Positions 6,204 through 12,807 of a stretch of DNA of 12,807 nt are shown here, piece after piece. The first letter of the stretch is position 1. The number at the start of each line of letters is the position of its first letter. Source of the stretch: Promethearchaeota archaeon (lineage in GTDB: Archaea; Asgardarchaeota; Lokiarchaeia; Sigynarchaeales; SOKP01); the NCBI GenBank assembly GCA_019057975.1, contig JAHLWJ010000118.1:1-12807 (forward strand). The letters run 5' to 3'. Position numbers and translations under genes: made by a program. The notes below the pieces were generated by a model. It was given only the letters and a program-made list of their open reading frames with translations, was not told where the DNA came from and made no database searches.

Positions 6204-7220
6204 ATGAAGGTTCCATACTCAGCCCAAATAGAACTAACGCTACGATGCAATGGGAAATGTCCCTTTTGTTCGATACATTCTTTACCAACATCAATTATAG
6301 GTAAAGATATGAGCACAAGGCAAATAATGCATTTAATCGACCAGCTTGCTGACTTAGGTGTACTAGCCTTGTCTTTTACAGGAGGTGAACCTACCCTAAG
6401 AAAGGATCTTCCAGATCTTATATACCATACAGGAGTAGTTCATGGTTTTATGAATGGTATGGCTACTAATGGATATTTATTACCAAAATTGTTTAAAGAC
6501 CATAATTTAGAAGGTTTGGATTATATTCTACTATCTCTTGATTACCCTAAGGCTGAATTACATGATAAAATGCGTGGAATCAAAGTATTTGATAAAGTAT
6601 TAGAGTCCATTAAATTAGCGAATAAAAATGATATAAAACCGATAATTAGTACAGTAGTAATGAAAGACAATTTAAAGTATTTAGAAAATATGTGTGAATT
6701 GGCTGAAAATTTAAATTGTTCTATTGAAATATACCCTTGTGAGGATATTATAAGGGATTATCCTGAAAATAGTTATCAAATCGATAACATTTATGATTTA
6801 ATACCAGAAATCTCTATTTGGGCAAATTTAATACGATCATTAAGAAGAAGATATAAAAATATTTTAACAGATCCTGTTTCTATTGAAGTAGTTGAAAATG
6901 GAGGATTCGGGGGTTATCCATTATATCATCAAGAAACATTACGTTGCCATGTCGCTGAAGCCTATGTCTTTATTAGTCATGATGGATATGTTCACTATCC
7001 TTGCAAAATCCATCCAATATCCAGTTTTAATGCCCTGAAACATTCATTACATAATATCTATTATTCAAAGGAAGTTAAGGATATTATGAAGAAACATGAC
7101 AGTTATAATTTCTGTGAAAATTGTCGGTTAGGATGTGCTATAGCATCATCGATTCCAACTCGTTGGAAAACAGTTTATTCTAAATACATAAAAGGGTTTT
7201 TAGATGGTAATTTGAGATAA
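6204..7220 (+). CDS. Radical SAM protein with SPASM/Twitch-like C-terminal cysteines
   Basis: A 338-residue radical S-adenosylmethionine enzyme. The cluster-binding CxxxCxxC is C15-x3-C19-x2-C22 (LRCNGKCPFC), followed by the SAM-binding GGE motif (FTGGEPT, G60-G61-E62) and the SLDYPKAELHDKMRG block that recurs in MoaA/PqqE-like members. The C-terminal part has C248, C267, C304, C307 and C311 arranged C-x18-C...C-x2-C-x3-C, as expected for an auxiliary [4Fe-4S] cluster of the SPASM/Twitch type. Such enzymes often modify peptides, cofactors or lipids. No precursor peptide, cofactor or lipid gene is adjacent, so the substrate is unknown. The ATG at 6204 has no clear Shine-Dalgarno site; the protein is of normal family length and begins just before the first strand, which supports this start. 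Confidence 0.9.
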   Translation: MKVPYSAQIELTLRCNGKCPFCSIHSLPTSIIGKDMSTRQIMHLIDQLADLGVLALSFTGGEPTLRKDLPDLIYHTGVVHGFMNGMATNGYLLPKLFKDHNLEGLDYILLSLDYPKAELHDKMRGIKVFDKVLESIKLANKNDIKPIISTVVMKDNLKYLENMCELAENLNCSIEIYPCEDIIRDYPENSYQIDNIYDLIPEISIWANLIRSLRRRYKNILTDPVSIEVVENGGFGGYPLYHQETLRCHVAEAYVFISHDGYVHYPCKIHPISSFNALKHSLHNIYYSKEVKDIMKKHDSYNFCENCRLGCAIASSIPTRWKTVYSKYIKGFLDGNLR

Positions 7221-7342
7221 ATAAGTGTAATAATGATTATACTGGTTTATTCTTTGTAAAGACCTGAGTCATAAATTAAATAAAAAATTAATTTCAAAAA
7301 ATTTAATTAAAAGCGTGTTTTTCCTAATATAGTGATAGTTTT

Positions 7343-7951
7343 ATGTCAAATGCGGTAATAATTCTTCAAATCATGCTAATAACCATTGGCATGATAATCT
7401 TAGGTATGATCCTAAACAAAGTATTAGGTTTATCAAAAGAAAAAATAACAGAATTTAAGGAACGTGCTTCAAACCTTCAAGAACGGATAAGAAATGCTCA
7501 AGTTGTTGGTGATATACAAATGATGGCACATTTACAACGTGAAACAATGCAATTTACAAAACAGATTATGCTAAAGCAATTTGTTCCATTATGTTTAAGA
7601 TGTTTTTTTTTTATAGGGATCTTCGCTCTTCTTGGATTTATTTATGCAGATTATGGTAGTGGTCTATTACCTTTTCCATTGTTATTTTTCGGTAATGGAT
7701 GGGTTGCAATTTATTTTGTATTTTCTATCAGTTTCTCACTAATTATTTTTGGGATAAAAAAGCTCTATAAAAGAATTACGGGAAAAGAAATTTCCTCCCA
7801 AAATCATTTAAGAGAAATTATGCAGTTAGTTTCTCCAACACAACAAACTTCTGGAATTTCATTTCAAGTTTCAGATGCGGTACCTTCAAGTAAGGTAGAG
7901 GAAAATTCTTCTGAAAGAACAGATTCATGGAAGGAACGTATTCAAAAATAA
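7343..7951 (+). CDS. EMC3/TMCO1/DUF106-like membrane insertase (Oxa1/YidC superfamily, archaeal Ylp1-like)
   Basis: A 202-residue membrane protein with the Oxa1-superfamily layout found in archaeal DUF106 proteins and eukaryotic EMC3/TMCO1. It has TM1 (about 5-25), a cytosolic charged coiled-coil (about 30-75, rich in K/E/R/Q), TM2 (about 82-102), then PFPLLFFGNGW and TM3 (about 119-138) ending in KKLYKR. The phrase LPFPLL...GNGWVAIYFVFSISFSLIIF resembles the conserved GW-Y-SS-FSL region of the family. These proteins help insert membrane proteins from the ribosome, with the coiled-coil contacting ribosome or nascent chain. The polar tail (about 150-202) is not a conserved part. It lies upstream of a GtrA-like membrane protein on the same strand, separated by about 100 bp with a TATA-like element, so co-transcription is uncertain. 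Confidence 0.75.
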   Translation: MSNAVIILQIMLITIGMIILGMILNKVLGLSKEKITEFKERASNLQERIRNAQVVGDIQMMAHLQRETMQFTKQIMLKQFVPLCLRCFFFIGIFALLGFIYADYGSGLLPFPLLFFGNGWVAIYFVFSISFSLIIFGIKKLYKRITGKEISSQNHLREIMQLVSPTQQTSGISFQVSDAVPSSKVEENSSERTDSWKERIQK

Positions 7952-7972
7952 TTATAGGGATATAAAGCTCGC

Positions 7973-7984
7973 CTATATATATAA
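7973..7984 (+). promoter_or_regulatory. TATA box for the GtrA-like gene
   Basis: CTATATATATAA lies about 70 bp before TTG 8053, between the insertase and the GtrA-like gene. It suggests independent transcription of the downstream gene. Confidence 0.5.
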
Positions 7985-8052
7985 ATGAATCCTGATGAAA
8001 TTCTACCATCAATGTGGTGAAATGTTTAATAAATCTTAGGATATGTTAAAAA

Positions 8053-8526
8053 TTGACAGAAGAAAATGATATTAAAAGGCAAATGACACTGTATTTTATT
8101 TTCGCTGCATTAATGATCGGGCTAAATTATCTAATCCAGAAATTAAATCAATTAATAATTGCACCTTCCATATGTGACATCTTTGGAGGAAATGATTTTT
8201 TTCAAACATTTTATTGTTCGACTGACCCATTTAATATGCCAGAATTAATTGGTTCTATTGTAGCTGTCGGCGTGACTTATATCATTAAATTTTTCTTAGA
8301 TAAATTTATAGTTTTTAAAGGAGGTGGAACAGAACTGAGAGAAACCTCAATAGAATTTATTAAATATTTCGGGTTTGCTGTTCTTACAACTATTGAAAAC
8401 ATTGGGATTCAATTTATACTAACTAATTTTCTTAATACTCCCTTAGAAGTAAGCTTTATAATTGCTTTATCCATTGGGTATTTAACGAAATTCTTTTTAG
8501 ATCGTAAATTTGTCTTTAATGTTTAA
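8053..8526 (+). CDS. GtrA-like four-helix membrane protein
   Basis: A 157-residue protein with four predicted membrane helices (about 11-35, 64-82, 103-127, 131-147). The motif YIIKFFLDKFIVF (76-88) recurs as YLTKFFLDRKFVF (143-155), an internal duplication with a 67-residue period. A K-F-x3-R/K-x-VF ending after each hairpin is the hallmark of the GtrA/DPMS family, whose members are thought to help flip or handle polyprenyl-linked sugars during cell-surface glycan assembly. No glycosyltransferase is adjacent here. The start is TTG; an in-frame ATG at residue 11 would cut into the first helix, so TTG is preferred. Two cysteines in the extended loop between helices 1 and 2 (C41, C55) are unusual and could form a disulfide outside the cell. 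Confidence 0.75.
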   Translation: MTEENDIKRQMTLYFIFAALMIGLNYLIQKLNQLIIAPSICDIFGGNDFFQTFYCSTDPFNMPELIGSIVAVGVTYIIKFFLDKFIVFKGGGTELRETSIEFIKYFGFAVLTTIENIGIQFILTNFLNTPLEVSFIIALSIGYLTKFFLDRKFVFNV

Positions 8527-8541
8527 TTTTTGATTTTTTTA
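8525..8541 (+). terminator. T-rich terminator after the GtrA-like gene
   Basis: TTTTTGATTTTTTTATT begins at the stop codon of the GtrA-like gene. It is a likely archaeal T-run terminator ahead of the coiled-coil gene. Confidence 0.4.
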
Positions 8542-8589
8542 TTATAGGAAATAAAAAAATTTAATAGATCGAAAGGTGTTTTAATTCAT

Positions 8590-9687
8590 ATGTCGGATGA
8601 GCAAGAAGAACACGAAGATGAAGATAAATCAATTGTTGAGGCTTTAGGCCAACTTGGATGGGTGGAAGAAACGGAAGAAGAGGAAGTTCTGGAAGCAGAT
8701 GAAGATCTTGTAGAACAGCTTAATTTCTTTAAAGAAGAAAACAAGAGATTAATCGGTGAAATTAATGACAAGAATAATCTCATTAATGAAAAAATTGAAA
8801 TGATACATAATCTTGAATCTAATATTCAAAACTTATCAAAACAATCAGAAGACAAATCAGATCAAGATCAAGCAATACAAAAACTATATGAAACAATTGA
8901 GAGTAAAAATGATGAAATAGAACGATTGAATACTCTTCATGACGAAGAATCTAACAAATCACATAGAATTATAGATGATCAAGTTCAAAAAATAAAAGAA
9001 TTAACATCTCAAATTGAGGAATTCCAATCAGGTCAGACTGATTTGATTAGTAACAAAGATGTTCAAATTAAAGAGTTAGAAGAACAGCTTCAATATCTTG
9101 AAAGCGATACAATTCAAAAGTCGAAGTTTCAAAAAGTCGAAGTACTTATAGAGAAAAAGGATGAAATTATAACTGAAAAAGAGAAAACTATTTTTACACT
9201 TGAAAATTCGTTAAAGACAGCTAATCAACAAATACAAGAAATCCAACAACAACATGAGACTTTTAATTTAGTGAAAAAAGATCTTGAGAAAAAAACAGAA
9301 CGAAATAAAGAATTAGCTGTAGAAATGGAAGAATTAAAACAAAAGAATATCACAAATTCGGAATTAATAAATCGACTTGAAGAAAAATTGGAAGAAGCCC
9401 ATAGAACGTCAGGGAATCTTACTGGAAGATTCGAAGTAGAATTAGGAAGTTTGAGGAATGTTTTGGATGGAAAAAATGATGAAATAATAGCTTTAAAAGA
9501 AAAATATGATAAAATAGATTCTGAACTCCATGAATATAATAAAATTGAAGAAAAGATTTTAGGTGATATTCAGGATATAAAAGACGAGAAACTCAAACTC
9601 GAGTCTGAACTTGAAAGTAGAGATAATGAAATAATAGATCTAAAGAAAAAAATTAAGTTAATGCGTAGAGATATGCAAAAATCTTAA
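8590..9687 (+). CDS. Long coiled-coil protein of unknown function
   Basis: A 365-residue soluble protein. Residues 1-40 are strongly acidic (EEHEDEDK, EETEEEEVLEADED) with one tryptophan, W25. From about residue 42 to the end it is almost continuous heptad-patterned helix without prolines, a predicted coiled-coil of about 320 residues or ~45 nm if fully extended. A K-[DN]-x-x-I motif recurs (SKNDEIERL, NKDVQIKEL, KKDEIITEK, GKNDEIIAL, SRDNEIIDL), suggesting growth by internal duplication. The last residues are basic (KKKIKLMRRDMQK). There is no ATPase head, hinge or membrane segment, so it is not SMC/Rad50 itself. AGGTG lies 12 bases before ATG 8590. A structural, tethering or cytoskeleton-linked role fits the neighbouring convergent gelsolin gene, but that is speculation. 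Confidence 0.8.
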   Translation: MSDEQEEHEDEDKSIVEALGQLGWVEETEEEEVLEADEDLVEQLNFFKEENKRLIGEINDKNNLINEKIEMIHNLESNIQNLSKQSEDKSDQDQAIQKLYETIESKNDEIERLNTLHDEESNKSHRIIDDQVQKIKELTSQIEEFQSGQTDLISNKDVQIKELEEQLQYLESDTIQKSKFQKVEVLIEKKDEIITEKEKTIFTLENSLKTANQQIQEIQQQHETFNLVKKDLEKKTERNKELAVEMEELKQKNITNSELINRLEEKLEEAHRTSGNLTGRFEVELGSLRNVLDGKNDEIIALKEKYDKIDSELHEYNKIEEKILGDIQDIKDEKLKLESELESRDNEIIDLKKKIKLMRRDMQKS

Positions 9688-9725
9688 TTTAAAGGGATGT
9701 AAATCAAATACTTTCATGGGATCTT

Positions 9726-9746
9726 AAAAAAAAAGGATTAAAAAAA
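9726..9746 (-). terminator. Double T-run terminator for the gelsolin-type gene
   Basis: On the minus strand this reads T7, AATCC, T9, about 25-45 bp past the stop of the gelsolin-type gene, and fits archaeal termination. It lies in the 82-bp gap between two convergent genes. Confidence 0.55.
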
Positions 9747-9769
9747 TAAACTTATTTTAAATTTGGGGG

Positions 9770-10822
9770 CTACTTCTCCCTCCAGATTACCCCACATTGC
9801 CCACAGCTATATTTTTTCCCGTAAACTCGAGGATAGTCGAGAATCACATTAGACTTATCAACACTCTCATGAATCATATGGGGGTCTTCTGTTCCACACT
9901 CCGGGCATTTCCTTCTACCGTCTATTTTCTCGATAGTTAAAATTGAAGTGTCTGTCCTTCCAGGAATTCCTGGAGCAGCAGCAGAGGCCCTTACTTCTGA
10001 GATCTCCGCTTTCACTTCTTCTGGAGTTACTTCACTGACTTCTGAGATCTCCGCTTTCACTTCTTCTGGAGTTACTTCTCTGACTTCTGATTTAAATTCC
10101 GGTTGGATTGCCGCGGCAATTTTATCATCTTCATCTTCTCCTTCTAACACAGATTCAGCTTTTAATTGTACGGCATCAGATTCTTTATAGTCTTCTCCTT
10201 TATCAATAGCAGTAAGAAAGTCTACGTCATCACCTTCTTCAAAGATTGTTTCTTGCTGTAATCCCGCCCTATCAGCGTCTATGGATCGCGCCCATTGACC
10301 AGCTCTGACTTTTTCAGTAGTAGTACATGCTTTTCCTTGCCAGATATACACTTTATTTCCTAAATCAGCAACAAAACAATCTTCTGATTCAAGTGAGCTT
10401 CTAGAAAAGGGTACTTGAATCATTTTCATAGTATTTATATCTTCGAATTCTTCGGATGAAACTCGATAAAGGATGTTCTTCCACTCGTGGAATTGCGCAA
10501 AATCACCTGTAGTTACGTCTATAAGCAGTGTTTTGGCATAATTTTTTTCTACAATTTTCATAACTCCCATAGGAGCAAGTAATCCAAGGAAATCTTTTGA
10601 CTCAAAACCTTGATCTACTGTAATTATTTTTGCAGCTCCACCGCGTTGTTGGTCTAATGTTCTTGCTTGAGCTGCTCCAGCAGTTTTTTCATCTACCGAG
10701 CACTTATTCCCAATCCAAACGAAGATGGTTTTTTCTGCGTCAAGTAAGTAAACGTCCCCGCTCGAAAAGATTAGCTTGGAAATTTCCTTTAGTTCGCCTT
10801 GATCGACTAGGTAAAGTTTCAT
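9770..10822 (-). CDS. Two-domain gelsolin-like protein fused to a C-terminal zinc ribbon
   Basis: A 350-residue cytosolic protein likely to regulate actin filaments. Domain 1 (about 1-82) has the gelsolin pattern FSSGDVYLLD, IFVWIG, VDEKTAGAAQ, VDQGFESKDFLGLL. G22, D23 and E45 match the type-II Ca2+ ligands of gelsolin G1. Domain 2 (about 116-208) has EDCFVADLG, VYIWQG and TTTEKVRA; D148 and E170 are the equivalent candidates. An acidic linker (about 209-285) includes an exact-looking 15-residue tandem repeat (EVTPEEVKAEISEV twice) and an Ala/Pro stretch. The C-terminal zinc ribbon has C306-x2-C309 and C340-x2-C343 ending CGVIWREK, resembling the protein at 5618-5977. Asgard two-domain gelsolins are known to act on actin with Ca2+ control; the ribbon-tailed form suggests targeting to another partner. 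GTGA precedes ATG 10822. Confidence 0.9.
   Translation of the reverse strand: MKLYLVDQGELKEISKLIFSSGDVYLLDAEKTIFVWIGNKCSVDEKTAGAAQARTLDQQRGGAAKIITVDQGFESKDFLGLLAPMGVMKIVEKNYAKTLLIDVTTGDFAQFHEWKNILYRVSSEEFEDINTMKMIQVPFSRSSLESEDCFVADLGNKVYIWQGKACTTTEKVRAGQWARSIDADRAGLQQETIFEEGDDVDFLTAIDKGEDYKESDAVQLKAESVLEGEDEDDKIAAAIQPEFKSEVREVTPEEVKAEISEVSEVTPEEVKAEISEVRASAAAPGIPGRTDTSILTIEKIDGRRKCPECGTEDPHMIHESVDKSNVILDYPRVYGKKYSCGQCGVIWREK
9993..10078. repeat. 45-bp tandem duplication in the gelsolin linker
   Basis: 41 bases starting at 9993 recur identically at 10038, a 45-bp period that adds 15 codons in frame to the acidic linker. The lack of synonymous changes in the shared part indicates a recent slippage or unequal-crossover duplication. 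A partial third unit lies next to it (EVREVTPEE). Confidence 0.9.
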
Positions 10823-10867
10823 ATAAAATTTTCACTTTTAATTTTTTTTAAATTTTTACTTTAAATG

Positions 10868-10884
10868 TATTATAAAACTAGGTT
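10868..10884 (-). promoter_or_regulatory. TATA-like element for the gelsolin-type gene
   Basis: On the minus strand the sequence reads TAGTTTTATAATAC about 50-60 bp before ATG 10822. It would give the gelsolin gene its own promoter, separate from the upstream aminotransferase, across a 95-bp gap. Confidence 0.4.
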
Positions 10885-10917
10885 ATAAAAATTTGTGTGA
10901 AAAATCCTCCTCTTAAA

Positions 10918-12297
10918 CTAAAAATCATCTAGAGCAAGATTAATTCTTCTTACCAATTTGGGTATATCATTAAGATCTATTGAACAATATGCAATTCGAA
11001 TCCCATTTATTTTTTCTTCTGGTTTTTCAATAGGAATTATCCCTACTTTATATTTTCGTAATAAAAGATCTCCAAATTCATTTGCCCTTATTTTATTAGG
11101 GTTCAAATTTAAAAATAGGAAAAATCCTCCCGAATTTGGATCAATCGAAATGTCAGGATTGTTGATTTTAATCAGTTCTGAATTAATTTTCTCATACCGT
11201 TTTTTAAGTAAATCATTCACCTTCTTCCTTGATGAGAGAAATTTCTCAATACCTTTTTCTTTAAATAATTTTTGAGTAATACTTTGATAGAAGTGGTTAC
11301 AATTAGATATTGTTGCCCGATTGAAACCTTCTGATTTATTATGAATTTCACTTTTAAGGCTTTCTAGTTCCTCATCATTTTTTACCCAACTTGGTTTTAA
11401 TCCAAAAGTCATAAAGCCAATTCTTCCTCCATACATTAAGAGTTCTTTGGTAATTCCATCAAGCTTTATAGGAACAACATTCTCATCTAATTGATGTAAG
11501 TCATAGAAAATAGATCTATTCGATGCTTCATTCGAATATACATAAGGTTCATACGCATCATCTACTATTACAATTATTGGTTTTTCTTGGTTTTTTTGCT
11601 GTTCTCGTAGAAGCGATACGATTTCATTGACTTCTTTTTTAAGAGGGACATATCCTGTAGGATTATTTGGGAAATTTAAAATAATGACAATCTTTTCCTG
11701 AATTTTCGCGACTTCATTAATCGCGGTCTCCAAACTTTCAAGATTAATATTCTGATCTTTAAAAAATTCAAAAGATTTAATCTTAGCACCAATAAATTTC
11801 TCAATTATGTTATCATAATTGCCCCATCTCTTATTGGGTGCAATAATAATTTCACCAGAATTTAAAAATAAGGAACAACTATGATGAATTCCATTAGTGA
11901 CACCTGCTGTAATAACTGGAGTTGTAATATATCTTTCTAATCTTAATAATAAATCTTTTTCCTTTTCTTTATCGTAGTTTGCCTTTCTTATAATCCAGTC
12001 CTTCCAAATTTCTCTTATTTCAATTAATCCCCCTATAGACGCATAGGGGACAATTTGCTTAACATTTAAGCTGGTATATTCTGCGATCTCCTTAAGATAA
12101 CATGGTAACCAATCAGAACTACCTCCTTCAATAAAATCCTTTTCAAATCCATAAGCAGTTCCTATTGTTCCTATTAATTCTGCTTCCTTTTTTGCTCTGC
12201 CAGACCAATGAAAGATTCCCTCAGGCAGTTCCAATCTTCTACCTACTTCTGAATAGGCTTCATATAATGGGGTTTTTTGAATATAATTAAATTTCAT
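10918..12297 (-). CDS. PLP-dependent aminotransferase, class I/II fold type I
   Basis: A 459-residue cytosolic enzyme of the aspartate-aminotransferase fold. Visible landmarks are the NNPTG block (N212-P213-T214-G215), DDAYEPY (D247 and Y249, contacting the PLP ring), the Schiff-base lysine K284 in DGITKELLMYGGRIGF with phosphate-contacting R292, and R434 in GIRIAYC, the candidate for binding the substrate carboxylate. All catalytic residues appear intact. The start MKFNYIQKTPLYEAYSEVGRR is typical of a subgroup with a longer N-terminal segment that closes over the active site; members act as transaminases or as C-S or amino-acid lyases. The amino-acid substrate cannot be read from the sequence. 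It lies upstream of, and on the same strand as, the gelsolin-type gene, but there is no obvious functional tie. Confidence 0.9.
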   Translation of the reverse strand: MKFNYIQKTPLYEAYSEVGRRLELPEGIFHWSGRAKKEAELIGTIGTAYGFEKDFIEGGSSDWLPCYLKEIAEYTSLNVKQIVPYASIGGLIEIREIWKDWIIRKANYDKEKEKDLLLRLERYITTPVITAGVTNGIHHSCSLFLNSGEIIIAPNKRWGNYDNIIEKFIGAKIKSFEFFKDQNINLESLETAINEVAKIQEKIVIILNFPNNPTGYVPLKKEVNEIVSLLREQQKNQEKPIIVIVDDAYEPYVYSNEASNRSIFYDLHQLDENVVPIKLDGITKELLMYGGRIGFMTFGLKPSWVKNDEELESLKSEIHNKSEGFNRATISNCNHFYQSITQKLFKEKGIEKFLSSRKKVNDLLKKRYEKINSELIKINNPDISIDPNSGGFFLFLNLNPNKIRANEFGDLLLRKYKVGIIPIEKPEEKINGIRIAYCSIDLNDIPKLVRRINLALDDF

Positions 12298-12348
12298 GAT
12301 ACTTTTATGCCTTCTTTAAATTTTACTTAAAACCTTATCTACAATAAG

Positions 12349-12358
12349 GAATATAAAT
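12349..12358. promoter_or_regulatory. Central AT element of a divergent promoter region
   Basis: AATATAAATG lies midway in the 109-bp gap between two divergent starts (12297 on minus and 12407 on plus), about 55 bp from each. It reads as a TATA-like box on both strands (ATATAAAT and ATTTATAT), so one element or two overlapping ones could serve both genes. Confidence 0.3.
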
Positions 12359-12406
12359 GAAATTAATTTACTGAATTTAAATATGAAAAAATATTAAAGA
12401 AGAAAT

Positions 12407-12807
12407 ATGAGTGACGAAAATAATATAAAAGAACCTGAACAAAAAGGAAGAGATGAGAAACCTTTTAGAAAAGGATGGAATAACCTAATTGACGGGTTTA
12501 AAGGAGGATTCGAAAAATTTCAGTTATCATTAGAGGAACAATCGAAGAAAAACAAAGAATTGTGGGAAGAAAATAAAGATAAGGCCACCAAATTCTTTAA
12601 AGATGCCAAACAAGATTGGGATAATAAAGTTAAAGAATGGAACGCTGATATGGAAAAAAAGAAAATAGAATCAAAAGAACAATGGGACACATATAAGAAT
12701 AAGGTTAGTCAAGATTTTAAAAATTGGCAGGAAAAAACAAAGCAAGATTGGAATGATGGTGTCAAAGCATTTAGAAAGGGATTTTTTAAAGCTTATTTTT
12801 GGTTTTT
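12407..12807 (+). CDS. Lys/Trp-rich amphipathic helical protein (5' part, runs off the window)
   Basis: ATG 12407 opens a frame of 133 codons that is still open at the window edge. The sequence is highly charged, lysine-rich and almost free of proline after residue 20, so it should be helical. A basic, Gly-containing start (FRKGWNNLIDGFKGGFEKF) is echoed near the edge as FRKGFFKAYFWF. Between them, tryptophans recur with spacings of 7, 15, 14 and 8 residues (44 in total), which fits an 11-residue (hendecad) or mixed 7/8 repeat and would place all of them on one helix face. Such patterns are known in helices that lie on membranes or lipid surfaces (for example apolipoprotein or perilipin 11-mers) and in right-handed coiled-coils. 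A following hydrophobic aromatic stretch (FFKAYFWF) may begin a membrane segment. I do not recognise a family. Confidence 0.65.
   Translation, partial: MSDENNIKEPEQKGRDEKPFRKGWNNLIDGFKGGFEKFQLSLEEQSKKNKELWEENKDKATKFFKDAKQDWDNKVKEWNADMEKKKIESKEQWDTYKNKVSQDFKNWQEKTKQDWNDGVKAFRKGFFKAYFWF

Noticed and set aside
7221..7342. Small RNA or peptide between the radical SAM and insertase genes
   Set aside because: The sequence is AT-rich, with no frame of useful length, no ribosome-binding site and no clear hairpin.
9993..10078. Start of a CRISPR-like array
   Set aside because: There are only two full, directly abutting units, in frame inside a coding sequence, with no spacers and no cas genes.
9948..10190. 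Plus-strand open frame rich in SEISAFTSSGVTSL repeats
   Set aside because: It is the antisense reading of the gelsolin linker repeat and has no ribosome-binding site or plausible protein composition.
10902..10917. GAGGAGGA on the minus strand as a ribosome-binding site for a short leader gene before the gelsolin gene
   Set aside because: No ATG, GTG or TTG follows at a usable distance; the short frame after it is AT-rich noise.

Overview
The window is very probably from an Asgard archaeon, most likely Lokiarchaeia-like. The DNA is AT-rich and intergenic regions carry archaeal TATA-like elements and T-run terminators. Eukaryote-flavoured families sit beside archaeal ones: a two-domain gelsolin-type protein, dual-specificity-type phosphatases, and an EMC3/DUF106-like membrane insertase. 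Assignment below the Asgard level is inference from gene content only.

Layout. Positions 1-1223 hold two convergent iron-sulfur CCG-domain (HdrB/HdrD/GlpC-like) genes, the first cut by the window edge. Positions 1358-5482 form a rearranged, duplication-rich block. It contains a dual-specificity phosphatase (DSP) copy broken by one missing base, a large surface-anchored beta-propeller/Ig-like protein, a short remnant of a third DSP fused in frame to a decayed acyl-CoA dehydrogenase tail, and one intact DSP. The two longer DSP copies share about 200 bp of almost identical 5' sequence that stops abruptly near the start of the gene, after which they are only about 79% identical. Positions 5618-8526 hold four plus-strand genes: a small coiled-coil/zinc-ribbon protein, a radical SAM enzyme with extra C-terminal cysteines, an EMC3/Ylp1-like insertase and a GtrA-like membrane protein. 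A long coiled-coil protein follows (8590-9687). It converges on a minus-strand pair, a gelsolin-zinc ribbon fusion (9770-10822) and a PLP aminotransferase (10918-12297). A divergent lysine/tryptophan-rich helical protein begins at 12407 and runs off the window.

How the genes relate. Most genes have their own promoter-like element and look monocistronic; I see no single metabolic operon. The thematic links are a zinc ribbon shared by the stand-alone protein and the gelsolin fusion, which suggests a common partner or fold lineage, and the membrane cluster of insertase plus GtrA. The most interesting items are the gelsolin-ribbon architecture, the DSP paralogue block with its sharp identity boundary and apparent lack of a standard start codon, and the tryptophan-patterned amphipathic protein at the right edge. 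I see no tRNA, rRNA, CRISPR array, transposase or riboswitch that I can support.
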